NCBI GenBank assembly: GCA_963920635.1
Contig: OY987299.1
Coordinates: 128,771,373-128,835,372 of the forward strand
Reading direction: 5' to 3'
Length of the DNA stretch: 64,000 nt
DNA from: Pseudeuparius sepicola
Lineage: Eukaryota > Arthropoda > Insecta > Coleoptera > Anthribidae
How positions within the stretch are numbered: position 1 is the first letter of the stretch; the number at the start of each line of letters is the position of its first letter. The notes below the pieces were generated by a model. The model did no database searches. It saw only the letters and a list, made by a program, of their open reading frames with translations, and was not told the DNA's origin. Below, piece by piece: positions 34,328-45,264 of the stretch. A program made the translations under genes and the position numbers.

Positions 34328-35459
34328 GTACTGTGTGATAGCCGAGGCCCCTAACCTATACCTACTCATCGACTGAGTTTGTTCTCACAGAAATCAGAAA
34401 CCAGTCGCCAATCTGACTGATGGATTTTAAATTATCTGACTGTTCTGATTGTTTTGATTCCTGCTGATTGGCTCCGACTTAGTTCGGACCTGCTTGTGCT
34501 TGTGAGAACAGGCATGTCTAACTAGATCGCTGTGTCACAACGTTTGCAAATTGTTTCTGTCTCACACGGACAATTCTGTTAGGCAACAGTTACTTAAGTA
34601 CATTGTATGAGAATTTGTACGAAATAGTTTGGTCGCATCAGAATGTAGGAATTTGAAAAGAAATGCTCTTTTGCAGTATAAGTATAAATAACCTTCTAAC
34701 ATAAAGCATTTCTTGTGTTTGTGGTTAGGTACACTTTTTTTACGAATTCGTACGATACTATATATACAGTGTAGATAGAAATTGTGGAATATTGCTTATA
34801 TTTCTTAAAATATTCCTCATTTGAAAAACTTGTTTTAATAAAAGTGTTAGGGGAAATTATTTCCCGTTCAGTGATATCAAGCAATCTTTCGTAGCACAAA
34901 AAATATGGTTGCCATGGTAACCGACTTGATTTTTTTAAATGCCACCATATGTACACGTTTTTTTGGTGAAAATTTATACAAAATACAGAAAAATTAAGTT
35001 TTCTTTTATGCTATTGACAATGTTTATCAAAATAATTATTAACATCAAGTTAGCCATGCCAAAATCAGAACAATGGGAAACTGTCACTAGCTGTCAGTTG
35101 CTTGTAATTGTGTGCATTGTTACATTAAACGTACTTTTTTACTCAATTTTCTGTGCACTTAAGTACTTAGTAAGTTATAATGGCGCTTTAATTAAGTGAA
35201 ACGGAAAGAATACAGGTTAACATACTAAATAGGTAGGTAGGGGAAGTCCGGGCAAGATGAACACGTTAACGGCTATTTTGCACGAAAAAAAAACCGTGGA
35301 AAAAAAAATATTTTTTTTATCACGAATACAACATAAACATGTAAACTCTTGATATAAAACATAAACTGCAACTATTTATTAAACGTAACAAAGTGGTAAA
35401 AAAAAAAGAAAAACATTGCAAAATTTCATTTTGCCCGGTATAGCCGGGCAAAACGAACA

Positions 35460-37490
35460 CTACTCACAACTTTCGCACGTGAAGGTTCCTTTGCCTTCGT
35501 AAGCAGTACAGGCGTCGTGGGACCAATTTTGGCATCTACTGCACATGATCCAGTCTTCGATGGGTTTTCCATTTACTTCCTTGTATGATTCGCCGCATAC
35601 TCCGCAGTAGTATGTCTGCTCCTCCTCTGTGTCATTCGATTTCTTCTTCTCCTGCTTCTTTATTCTCGCTTCTTTTTGTTTTCCTTTGTTCGTCACTTCC
35701 TTGGGTAACTTTTTTATTTTGGCCTTCGAAGAGTTTAGTTTTTCCAGTTGTTCAGTCTTAATTGGAGTGCTCGTTAATATTTCTGCCTTGCCAAGTTTGC
35801 GCTTCCTGTTGCTCTTTTTCGGACATGGCGGAGGAAGTGGCCTGACATCGCTGGGACTATAATATAAGTTATCGATCGAGTTTTCTCGGAGAACCTTTGG
35901 AGACCGATGTCTAGGTGTAGCATATCGAGCACCTGAATGTTCGCTGCAACCCGGGGTTGAAGGACTTCTAAGATTTTCTTTTGCTGTTGCAAATTTTCGC
36001 ACCAACGGCTCATCATCGGATGAAGAATCGTCACCTTCCATTTCTTTACCTAAGAGCAAGCAGGTCTTGTAATTTCAATATTTTTGTATTAAATAAAAGT
36101 TTAAAAATCATGCTACGCTAAACAACTTACTTGCAGTCGGTTTTGATGGTCCCGCGATGGCACCGGAACAAGCATTTGAAGGTCCAGCTACAGCAACCAC
36201 TTGCGGCGTAACAGTTGAAGTTGCTAGTTCTGCTTGCTTACCCATTTCCGGGGATAATCGTGCATTTTCTGATCTCCTAACATCCGTGGCATTAGATGGA
36301 GCAAAATCTTCATCACCAAATATGTTTGGGTTAAACGGCCAGGTTCCTGAAGATGCAAATCCACTAACGCCATTGCGAGGGCTAGCACCTTTTAAATATG
36401 CCTCACGAAATAATCCTGCTACTTCGTACTGACCCACAATGCGACCAGGGTGTTGCTTTTGAAAAGTGTTGATCTCCTGTTCGAAATACCTTTTCACAGG
36501 CCCATATACAGCAACGTCTAACGGCTGTATCCTATGCGTCGTGTGCGGAGGAAAGGACACGAACGTGACATGATTTTGAGTGGCAAACTCCAAGGCGGGG
36601 TAATATTTATGAGACTCATGGTTGTCTAGAAGTAGCACAACGTGCTTGGTTTCTGAGGGACGGACATAGTCCACAAACATCCTTAGCCACAAGAGAAATG
36701 TCTCTCCATTTGTCCAACCATTAGGGGTGCAACTGGCTTGTGTGCCGGGCGGAGCTCCATCTAGCAAGCGCTCTTGCATTCTCTTTCTTGCAAAAATCAT
36801 AAAAGGTGGAGTGAAAGAACCAGTTGCGTTACAGCGGCATATTATTGTGGTCAATTTTCCTCTTTCTGCACTTGATATGATTCCGACTTGTTTTTTACCA
36901 CTTATGGAAAGAACTTTTAGTGGCTTGTTCGTAGTGGTCATAATGCCAGTCTCGTCCATATTATACAAAGCATCAGGGCCTATATTGTATTTTTGTATCT
37001 GCTCATCCAGTAAGTTATAAAACCTTGTCACCTGGGTTCTGTTAAATCCTTTAGCTCGGCCAACAGATGTGGGCTCAAGGGTCCTTAAAACAATTTCGGG
37101 ATGACGACTTTGAAATGCCCCTAACCACTAATCTCCACTGCATTTGCGTTTATCCCAGGAGGAAGGATAATTCAAATTGTTTTTCTTAGCATACTCGTAG
37201 GCCAAACATTTGAATTCTTTCCTACTTAGTCCATAGAATAAACCGTCCATTTCTTTTAAGTAATTGCCGAGGTCAAGTTCTTGCTGTTTCGTAAAAACAC
37301 ATTCATATCTTCCTAGTTTTTTTGTTTCTGATCCAGTTTTCAGGTGTCTATACAGTGTAATGCGCGGTATCGAATATTTTGTAGACACACTTTTAATAGA
37401 TGAACCATTCCTGCATTCCAGAATTGCTTGCTTCATTGCTTCTTCCGACCAAGAAGCTCGATTTGAGGTTCTGCTGTATTTGTACACCAT
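35460..37490 (-). pseudogene. pogo DDE transposase fused to a PHD finger, one stop
   Basis: Two exons, 37490-36131 and 36049-35460, give 650 codons in one frame. The start is the Met of MVYKYSRTSNRASW, the usual N-terminus of this family; an upstream in-frame Met at 37553 is less likely. Domains in order: a Psq-type helix-turn-helix (residues about 8-60), a CENP-B-like region, and a DDE core with D179 (YNMDETG), D289 (LLLDNHESH) and D325 (IQPLDVAVYGP), the last two 35 residues apart. Exon 2 adds an acidic/basic linker and a C-terminal PHD finger (Cys4-His-Cys3) from YYCGVCG to the end. The sole defect seen is a TAG at 37128-37130 (codon 121). The enzyme would cut and rejoin its own TA-flanked ends in the nucleus; the PHD could bind histone tails. 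Confidence 0.9.
36050..36130 (-). other. 81-bp intron of the pogo gene
   Basis: Donor GCAA|GTAAGT and acceptor TTGCTCTTAG|GTAAAG on the minus strand join the DDE exon to the PHD exon. The join keeps the frame (phase 1, codon AGT). Without splicing the DDE frame stops at 36108. Confidence 0.75.
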
Positions 37491-37790
37491 TTCTATAATT
37501 GGAGAAAAACACAGTGTTGGACTATAATTGATTAAAATTATATCGGCTGCCATAGTGGCGTAACCAGAATGTTAAGTTGGAGTGGGCTAATTATGCGGAA
37601 AACAATCTTGGATAATATTTTCGCCAAAACTGTATATTTTATTTAGAAAAAAAATCGCTCGACAGATCTTTGGGGGAAGCTAAACCCCAAATTCACCCCC
37701 TTCTTACGTCACTGCCGGCTGCATAGGTAGATAATGCATTCCTGCCAAAAATTATATTCAAATTTAGGTATATATTTTGCTAATGAAATG

Positions 37791-37850
37791 CCGGCCGGGC
37801 AAGATGAACACCTGTTCGTTTTGCCCCTGTTCGTTTTGCCCGGCGGCGCC
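37791..37850. repeat. pogo-1 subterminal iterons
   Basis: CCGGGCAAGATGAACA followed by inverted GTTCGTTTTGCCC twice. The same motif occurs at 35448-35460, at both termini and near 38165, so the transposase end motif is reiterated. Confidence 0.7.
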
Positions 37851-39201
37851 CAGAACCAACAAACTGTGTTTACAAATTTGGGGTGCATGTTTGGAGGTCA
37901 GCAAAAGCAGTGATTAATGTGCCAAAGGGTAGGTAATATTGCACAAAAAACGTTTACGAAGATAGTTAATACCGGATGATGTGCCACAAACTACTTACCG
38001 GTCAAAACTTTTAAGAAACACTGCGATTTTCTTTATTCGCCCACACGTTTCACGTCGTCGATGCGGCCATGATGGCATTTTGTGAGCACATGCGCAAGGT
38101 TGTCGGTAGCAGTGACGCGCTCGCATCTGATTGGTGGTTTTAAATTTAACGCCAAATTTCATCTTACCCGGACTGTTCGTCTTGCCCGGACTTCCCCTAC
38201 TTAAGTACACAGAAAATTGAGTAAAAAAGTACGTTTAGTGTAACAGTACAGAGTTACACAGCTAGTGACAGTTTCGCATTGTTCTGATTTTGGCATGGTT
38301 AACTTGATGTTAATAATTATTTTGATAAACATTGTCAATAGCATAATAGAGAACTTAATTTTTCTGTATTTTTTTCTTATGCGACCCCATTAAAATTATA
38401 TTGTATCGTATTCAGAAAGTTCCAATGTATCAATTTTCACCAAAAAACGTATGTGGTGACATTTAAAAAAATCAAGTCGGTTACCATGGCAACCACATTT
38501 TTTGTGCTACGAAAGGCTTGATAACACTTAACGGGAAATAATTTCCCCTAACACTTTTATTAAAACATGGTTTTGATATGAGGAATATTTTAAGAAAAAT
38601 AAGCAATATTCCACAATTTCTATCCTCACTGTATAACTTTTTTATAACCAAATATGTTTGGCTGTGAGAATGAATATTGATTTGTAGCTTTATGAAAAAA
38701 ATGTTGATATTTTTATACTTCTAAGGAATCGTTCATATATTTTGGAACTGAAATAAAGTATTTTCTTTACTTATTAGGTACCGTTTAATATAAGACCAAG
38801 CACATATATAATGCCTGGTTGATGCAGCTTCTTTATCTTTTCGTTTTACTTTATTTTTACAAGTAACACATTTCCTTAATTTGTACTTATCAATGACATT
38901 TGAAATTTCTTTAAAGTAAAGTACATGTAAAACTGTAAGAGAGAAATAAGAAGATAAGGGGAATACCAAATAAATTAAATGACACCATTTTGACCAAATT
39001 GAGTGTAAAAGTTACACAACACGTTGTTAATCTTAAACAATGCCGTGTTAAATATTCACACCAGCATAGTTCTTATTGAGACCAGAACATGTGGTGAAAT
39101 TGACCAAAAAAAGAAGGTGTAAAATTTACCAGATATATGGTGTGGACTTATATACCTAGACCACATTTCGTGTCAAATTTAATACCGGATTTTTCACTGT
39201 G

Positions 39202-40730
39202 TGGGTGACGTGACGTCACTCTCCCTACCTTTGGTACAAACTTTGTGCTTTTTTTATCCATAAAAAGGGACTCAATCGTGGCGTCGCCCCATACCTTGTT
39301 CTATCGAGTTATTGCAAGCTGGGTCATGTCCCGAACCGTAGACAATATTCGCAACAACTGACTCAAGAACGATCTTGTGTTAGTAGTCGTGGAACCTGTT
39401 GAGAACTTTTATGGTTTCTATTGTACCAAAACAAAACGACTACCGCAGGTGCACTTATTTCCTGGGAAATTTCTAATAAACCAGCCGGTTAATCCTTTGT
39501 TGAAACACCCCCAGTGTCTAATATAAACCGTACACGATTTTTCTTCTCGCTGCGGCCGCTGCGGCGGTCCCGATCAATATCGAACTGCAGGCAAACAGAG
39601 ACTATTGCCGGGCAAAGGGGCAATGGAAAGAATAAAGAGCTGGAATTCCTGTAATTCAATAGAATTTTTCCCGGGGCCCAGGGCGAACGGCACAAAGTAA
39701 CGCGTTGAATAATAGGCTGCCTCGCGATTTTTCAAATACGGTCCCGGTTTCGTTTGATGTCAATTTGATTTTGACGCGTCAAACGGCGAAAGCTGAGCTG
39801 TAAATGGGGATTAGTCTGTTAACGTCCGTTAAAAAGGTATTTTCGTGAAAACATAACCTAAACTTGTGAAGCCATCATCGTCAAAATGGAAAACAGTTTG
39901 TATCAAGTGTCAATAATTGTTGTGTTGCCACATCGTGCTGTGCAAATGGTATATTATTAGTATAATATTAGTGAAAAAAAAAAAGACATTGTTGAATGTT
40001 ATGTTTCTTGCGAAAATAATCCCAAGCGGGCAAGGCGTGAACACTCACAAATATACCCAGGAAGAGTAGTATCTACTACCTCATCACACGTATTTCAAAT
40101 ATATTGATAAAAAAATTAAGAACTACTGGAAGTATAAAAAATAGAGAAATAAACCACAACATGTTTTAACTGAGAATATATGAAGGAAGCAGTCATATTA
40201 TATTCATCCTAAAGATGCATCGAAATATTTACAAATATCACGGAGCTCCGTCCAGAGAGTGCTGAAAATGCATATTAAGTTTAGACCATATTGCCCAGTT
40301 CAAAAACTGTAAGAAAATGATAATTAATATAGAAGGCGGGGACAACATTGCCATTTAATGTCGGAAATGATCAGTTTATAGGTGCGTATTTTTATCTTTT
40401 GTAAATTGTCTTATGTTTCCAAGGCACTCTTTGCAAAAACGTCAAACATTATGGGGCTTACGTTTCCAAGGCACTCTATGCAAAAACGATTAAAAACAAA
40501 GTAAAACATAATGTGTGACATAGCATTTTAACCAGAAAAATTCCACTTTTCAAAAATGCGAAAATCCAATATGGCTCCCATAAGAAAAATAAAAGTTGAT
40601 CGTCATATCTTTGTCCAGGGAGGCGAGAAAAAAATGAGAGGTCATATTTGGATCCCTTGTAAAAAAGTGCCTTAATAATGTTTTCTTGAAATCGGCATTA
40701 AAATGTCCCAGAATCGTCATTAAAAGCACA
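39202..40730. other. no gene recognised; GC-richer stretch at 39490-39830
   Basis: Unique sequence. A short direct duplication (TTCCAAGGCACTCTTTGCAA and a variant) occurs at about 40418 and 40466. Confidence 0.35.
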
Positions 40731-40731
40731 G

Positions 40732-40768
40732 AAATCGTACAATAATGTAGCCCATTATTGTACGATTT
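40732..40768. repeat. perfect 16-bp hairpin
   Basis: AAATCGTACAATAATG and its exact inverse surround a 5-base loop. A T-run follows. Confidence 0.8.
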
Positions 40769-41162
40769 TTTCAATAAGTAGGCCTTGGCGAGATGTAAAC
40801 ATCAAACGTCGGACGCGGAGAAATCGCCCGTCAAAAGTGACCAAATATTCAAAACCCGGCCGATAAAGGCTCATTTAACTTTTCGTACACATTGCGAAAT
40901 TGTTTCCTATAGAAGCGCAATCCTTCAGTGTACATATTTTAGTAAATTTGAAAATCAATAGATTTGTTGTGTAGGCTGCACAAGAGGCAGCAGTTTGGTT
41001 TTTCTGTCAGAAGGTGCCGTACATCATTATACTTGTCCTAGGTAGAGCGATCGGTAAAGTCAAGCAACGCCGCGCGTAGTCGGTTCGTGGACGGGTGATC
41101 CCTTATTATTATTTTCTTGCCTAATAAAACATTTTTTTTTCCGATTTCAAGAAAAATATAAT

Positions 41163-41260
41163 ATGTACCTCGGCACTGAAGTTCTTTTTATGACTCATGT
41201 GGTTTATTTGCCTCGGCCAGAGGCCTCAGCAAAAAGTTGAACTTCAGTGCCTTGGTACAT
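41163..41260. repeat. 98-bp hairpin with 22-bp arms
   Basis: The arms start ATGTACC and end in GCACTGAAGTTC, with only two mismatches. The loop contains a further GCCTC/GAGGC stem. Its size is that of a microRNA precursor, but a small foldback element is equally possible. Confidence 0.6.
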
Positions 41261-41555
41261 AAATAACTATTAACTTAGAAATGTCCAGCGCCATTAGTTT
41301 TCGTTTAAAGAAATAAAAACAAAAAGGACAATTTTCAGTTTTTTCGCATATTTTAAAAACGAAAAGGGCCAGCCAAAATTACTTTTTACTATGTTACTCG
41401 GCATCAAATTCCGCAACTTTGCCCCAATTTAACCGACCTCGATAACCGAGATCCCCATGCATAGACTCGAAATACGGTCACCCTGTATACTACTATTTAC
41501 TAATACTACTAGACATTACTATTCTATTACTACTCCTATGGTTATTACTATTACA

Positions 41556-42073
41556 TATTCTATATTGTGGACTGATGAAGCCACTTTTACAACATGTGGC
41601 GTTTCTAATAGAAGACACACTCACTATTGGTCATCAGAAAATACACGACAGTTTATTTCAATTCAACGACAAGGTCTGATTTCAATAATGTTTGGTGTGG
41701 TAGTTTTCGGAATCACATAGGTAACTGATTCAGTATTTTTTGAACATGGTTTAACTAGACTAAAATATCTACAGCTCTTAAGATGAGAAATTTCTGATCT
41801 ATTGAATAAAGTTAATGAGCCCATAATATTGTTTGACAACAAGACGGTGCTCCTGCACATAAATCAAATACTATCAAGAGGCATTTTGATGACACTTTTG
41901 TAGAGTGGATTGGTTCAAATGGAACTATTTTATGGCCTGCCAGTAGCCCAGACTTGACCCCACTCGATTTCTTTCTATATGCAGAGAAGGCAAATAATAT
42001 CGACCAAGTTAAAGAAAAAACATCTCAGGACATCAGAGGCATGAACGAGGCAGGTATAAGACAAGTTTATTAA
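41556..42073 (+). pseudogene. mariner-type (DDE_3) transposase pseudogene
   Basis: The first frame reads ILWTDEATFTTCGVSNRRHT followed by HYWSSENTRQF, the block with the first catalytic Asp in insect Tc1/mariner-type DDE_3 transposases. After frame shifts, a second block reads QQDGAPAHKSN (second Asp) and WPASSPDLTPLDFFLY with a terminal Asp, about 40 residues further. The N-terminal helix-turn-helix is missing and at least two frame breaks and several stops occur. A CACCCTG-TA string lies at about 41480, just upstream. Confidence 0.8.
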
Positions 42074-42594
42074 GAAGGTACGAAAATATCACGCTTCCGT
42101 CCATAAATATGCCTTTTGTTAAATTGAATTGCGGGAATACCACAATTAATGTAAACTGTCGAATCTCCATTTCTTTATAATATCTAATATCTCTTTGGAA
42201 TCGCAAGAAAATTCTATACAATTTAATATTTACATATATTTTTTCAAAATTAAAAACAAAAAATTTAAGGGGTAGAATATTATGTAAATAACACTGTACC
42301 ATAATTCATTCTAGAAATTACGACTACCTATAGGTGGTATTTACTTCAACGGTGAGGTAAGACCGTTGACTGGCGTATTAATGAGACTTCTCAAGGCTAC
42401 AGTTTCATGTTCTGGAAAGTAGATGGCGCCTATGGTCAACAATGTATTTTGCATTGTATTTTGTCTCCGGGAAGCGCATGGTGAGCCAGATAACTGTCAA
42501 ACGTGACAGCCGTGAGCAGTCTTTATTAATACGTCAGTCAACGGTAATACCATTCGCTATTCTTCGTTATGTGAAGTTCCTATTTTTGTTCTCA
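42074..42594. other. no feature recognised
   Basis: AT-rich DNA between the mariner remnant and the hAT insertion; no open frame of a known family. Confidence 0.35.
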
Positions 42595-42602
42595 TGTCAG
42601 TG

Positions 42603-43733
42603 CACGGGCGTAGCCAGGATTTAGTTTTGGGGGGGGGTTTAGTTTGAGAAGTAAATAAAACAACAAAAATGTAATTACATGAAATTTAATATCTATATAT
42701 TTATCCGAAAAACTACGACATATTTATAAAGTTCTTAACTTTAAATGAAATGGATAAATTAATTTCGTTCCTCTGCGCTAAATCTAAAACCATTAAAGAA
42801 GAAATCTTCGGCTTTTTCTTTTAAATATATCCACTACTTCATCTGCATGAATTTCTGTTCCATAGTGAATGTTCATTAGAGCCAAACCATTAAGTCTGTT
42901 TTCACTTGTAGTGTTTCGTAAATAGTTTTTCAGTCTCCTTAGGCTCGAGAAAGACCTTTCTGGGGTAGCAGTGGATACAGGAATGGTAGCCAAGATTTGT
43001 AGTAATGTGTAAATATTAGGATAAAGGTTTTTATCGCACATATCTAGGCATTCCAAACTAGATTTCGGGGTAGGCAGTCTTCTTATCAGCATGCAAGGTA
43101 GCTGAAGCTTTGATAGCTAAATCCAAATTTGTTTCTTTATTAGAAACCCCTTGACCTTGACTACACCACTTTTTCCAGTAGTCCATACCTTTAAGTTTAT
43201 CATCACCCTTCCTTTTTCCCCCTCCATTTTTCGACAGTAATAATGATTCACGTATCTATCCTTAACAAGGTCATCGAATAACAGCGCACTAAAATTACTC
43301 ACTTACACGGTACACTTAATACTCTTCACTATTCGTTCACCACTTTTCACTTTTATTCGCTTCGAGTTCGCATGGAACAATACTGCCGTAAGCGCGGTCA
43401 CGCGCCGCGGCGCCGCTTATATAGCAGCCCAGTAGCCGTCCAGAAACTTCCACGAACTTCCACAAAGTTCCGCTCATTTCGACCGAGGGGCGTGGCGAAT
43501 AATCGAGAAACAACGCAAAGTGTCCCTACAATACAAAATAGTTCGGCTGCAACTGCGTCTGCCTCTCGTCAAAAGATGGCGCTAGGCGCTACTATTACTA
43601 CATAATATTCAAACGTAATAATAATTTAACTCTTCACTCCTCGTATTTTTTCGGTATAATATTAGGTAATATTTTGCTTATTTCGGGGGGGGGGGGGTTG
43701 AACCCCCGAAACCCCCCCTTGGCTACGCCCGTG
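42603..43733 (-). mobile_element. hAT element copy 2 with perfect 8-bp TSD
   Basis: Same CACGGGCGTAGCCAGG ends as copy 1, flanked by TGTCAGTG on both sides (42595-42602 and 43734-43741). It has the same internal deletion structure as 21176-22309. Both copies therefore derive from one already deleted master that was moved in trans. Confidence 0.95.
42793..43092 (-). pseudogene. hAT C-terminal dimerisation domain, copy 2
   Basis: Differs from 21369-21668 by two residues seen in translation: the conserved Arg in ATPERSFSSLRRL is kept here, and a later Ala is Val. It lacks the catalytic region. TATA-like sequence TATATAAG lies at 43416-43423 (minus strand). Confidence 0.85.
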
Positions 43734-43741
43734 TGTCAGTG

Positions 43742-44748
43742 GATGATCTTTAGATGCTACGCCACAAAAATATTCCTATTGAATTATGTTATACACGTTC
43801 AAACATCCATCCTTACTTATTAATAATTATCTCTGTGCATTCAATTTTAACCGCCCTATAGTAGAAGTTGAAGTATTACTTGTGCAACTTCTTCAATGGC
43901 AACGCTAAACTTTCCCTGTTAAACCAGGTCCCGAGCTAAGATACTAGTGTAAGGTAATCAGTGTAGTGAAGGCTCCATTACCCTTTCTAGCTGCTTGTGT
44001 TTAATTTTGGATTACTCGCTGAACGCCGCCGCAGAGGACGCGGCTGACTGTGTCTATTTACCAGGCACCAGGCAGTATTTAATCAATCAAATAAATAACA
44101 AATATTTGATTGATGGGGCATTAGTCGCAGAGAAAGGTTGGTGTAAATAAAGCCACAGTTCAAAATGAATGCGGTGCCGGGCGATGCGGTTGTATCTATA
44201 TTTATATACAAATGCATTATATGCTTCGTATTTTGATATTATATTTGACGGAGCAACTGTGAATTTCCAATCCCTTTATAATTAAAAATAAATTGGAATG
44301 TATCGATGTATCGACAGGAATCAACAAAATACATATATTATTTTACTCGTAATATAGTAGAAAATGTGGAATGTGACGTAATGAATGGGCACACATCACC
44401 AATGCTCAGTGCTGTGTTTCGAAAAAATAACTTTCGGTTTAACTTTTGCTTTAAAAAAATTAACATGACCCCCTCAAACTTAGTCACGCGACTTTCGCTA
44501 AGTGTCAAAAATGACATTTCCTAAATAATATCGCTAAAATGGGCTTATTTGTTAAAATTTCAAAAGTTTTACTTGAGAAAGTTGTTTATTTTCCATTTTT
44601 ACATATTTCAAATTTACATAATAATGGCACAAAATTTGAGCGTTCTATTAAAATATTTTTTATTTCTTTTTCATTTTTTAACTACTATTCATCAAATTTC
44701 TGATCATTTTAATAAGTTGTAACTTTGCAAAAACTATTATATATACTA
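43742..44748. other. no feature recognised
   Basis: AT-rich unique DNA; no domain in any frame. Confidence 0.35.
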
Positions 44749-44750
44749 TA

Positions 44751-45264
44751 CAGTGTGTCCTCGGATTGAGTTCACATAAGGTGTAAATAAAAAAATAAAA
44801 ATTTCGAGTTGAAATTTGAGCTTCTGGGGATCAGCAGAAGTTGAAACATAATTTTAGTTTTGATAAATCACGTAGGTATGCCTTGGAAATTATGAAGTAA
44901 CTAATTTTCCACATCAGTAAAGTACCCTTTTTGTAGGTTTTACGACAAAATGTTATTATGGAAACTTGTCCGGAATGGAAACTTTGATTTTTTGGTATTT
45001 TCCCACTTTCTCACAAAAGTGCCCTTTTTGCAAAATGTTATAAAGAAAACTTGTTCGCAATGAAAAACTGTATAGGTGTGAAAAAATTCGAAAGCTTAGG
45101 TCGGCTTTGACTTTTTTCCGCTAAAAAATTAAAACGCAAAAAATCAAAGTAGACCTAGGCTTTTGAAAAATTTCACAGGTATACATTTTTTCTTTGTGAA
45201 TAAGTTTCCTTATTAACATTTTGTTATAAAACCTACAAAAGGGCACTTTACTATTGTGAAAAAT
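44751..45264. mobile_element. truncated CAGTGTGTCC foldback element
   Basis: Starts CAGTGTGTCCTCGG after TA and shares GGGGATCAGC, AATTTTAGTTTTGA and the AAAGTAGACCTA-type strings with 26237-26939. The inner halves pair around about 45085, but the right-hand outer arm of about 150 bp is missing. Confidence 0.7.

Larger units (their letters stand above)
35240..38197 (-). mobile_element. pogo-like element 1 (2,958 bp)
   Basis: Begins GGGGAAGTCCGGGCAAGATG and ends with the reverse complement of GGGGAAGTCCGGGCAAGACG, with TA on both sides (35238-35239 and 38198-38199) as expected for pogo. It holds one two-exon transposase gene on the minus strand and repeated copies of a CCGGGCAAAACGAACA-type motif close to each end. 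It lies in the spacer of the CAGTG foldback, making it the youngest of three nested insertions. Confidence 0.95.
34767..38631. mobile_element. CAGTG foldback element inserted in family A
   Basis: Its ends are CAGTGTAGATAGAAATTG and the inverse of CAGTGAGGATAGAAATTG, with TA directly outside both (34765-34766 and 38632-38633). Copy 1 of family A supplies the empty site: it reads through with a single TA at this place. The arms (34767 to about 35172, and about 38205-38631) are more than 400 bp long. Without the pogo insertion the element would be about 905 bp and almost fully palindromic. The TA target and CAGTG ends point to mobilisation by a Tc1/mariner transposase; it codes for nothing itself. 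Confidence 0.9.
33781..39201. mobile_element. family A element, copy 2, interrupted
   Basis: Starts CACTGTAAAAAAATCGG and ends with the reverse complement of CACAGTGAAAAATCCGG. The flanks are TG on both sides, which with the TA of copy 1 may be a 2-bp target duplication. It aligns with 3884-5459 from end to end except for an insertion at 34767-38631. The hairpin arrays, the 85-bp exon (34243-34327) and the AT-rich right half are all kept. Without the insertion the copy is about 1,554 bp. Confidence 0.85.

Noticed and set aside
35629..35862. Plus-strand frame rich in Phe/Ser
   Set aside because: It is the shadow of the Lys/Glu-rich linker of the pogo exon on the other strand.
39205..39220. 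GTGACGTCAC palindrome as a CRE-type regulatory site
   Set aside because: A 10-bp palindrome next to a transposon end with no gene nearby is not sufficient evidence.
43372..43605. Plus-strand frame MEQYCRKRG... conserved in both hAT copies
   Set aside because: It is antisense to the promoter and leader of the hAT elements; conservation follows from recent duplication.
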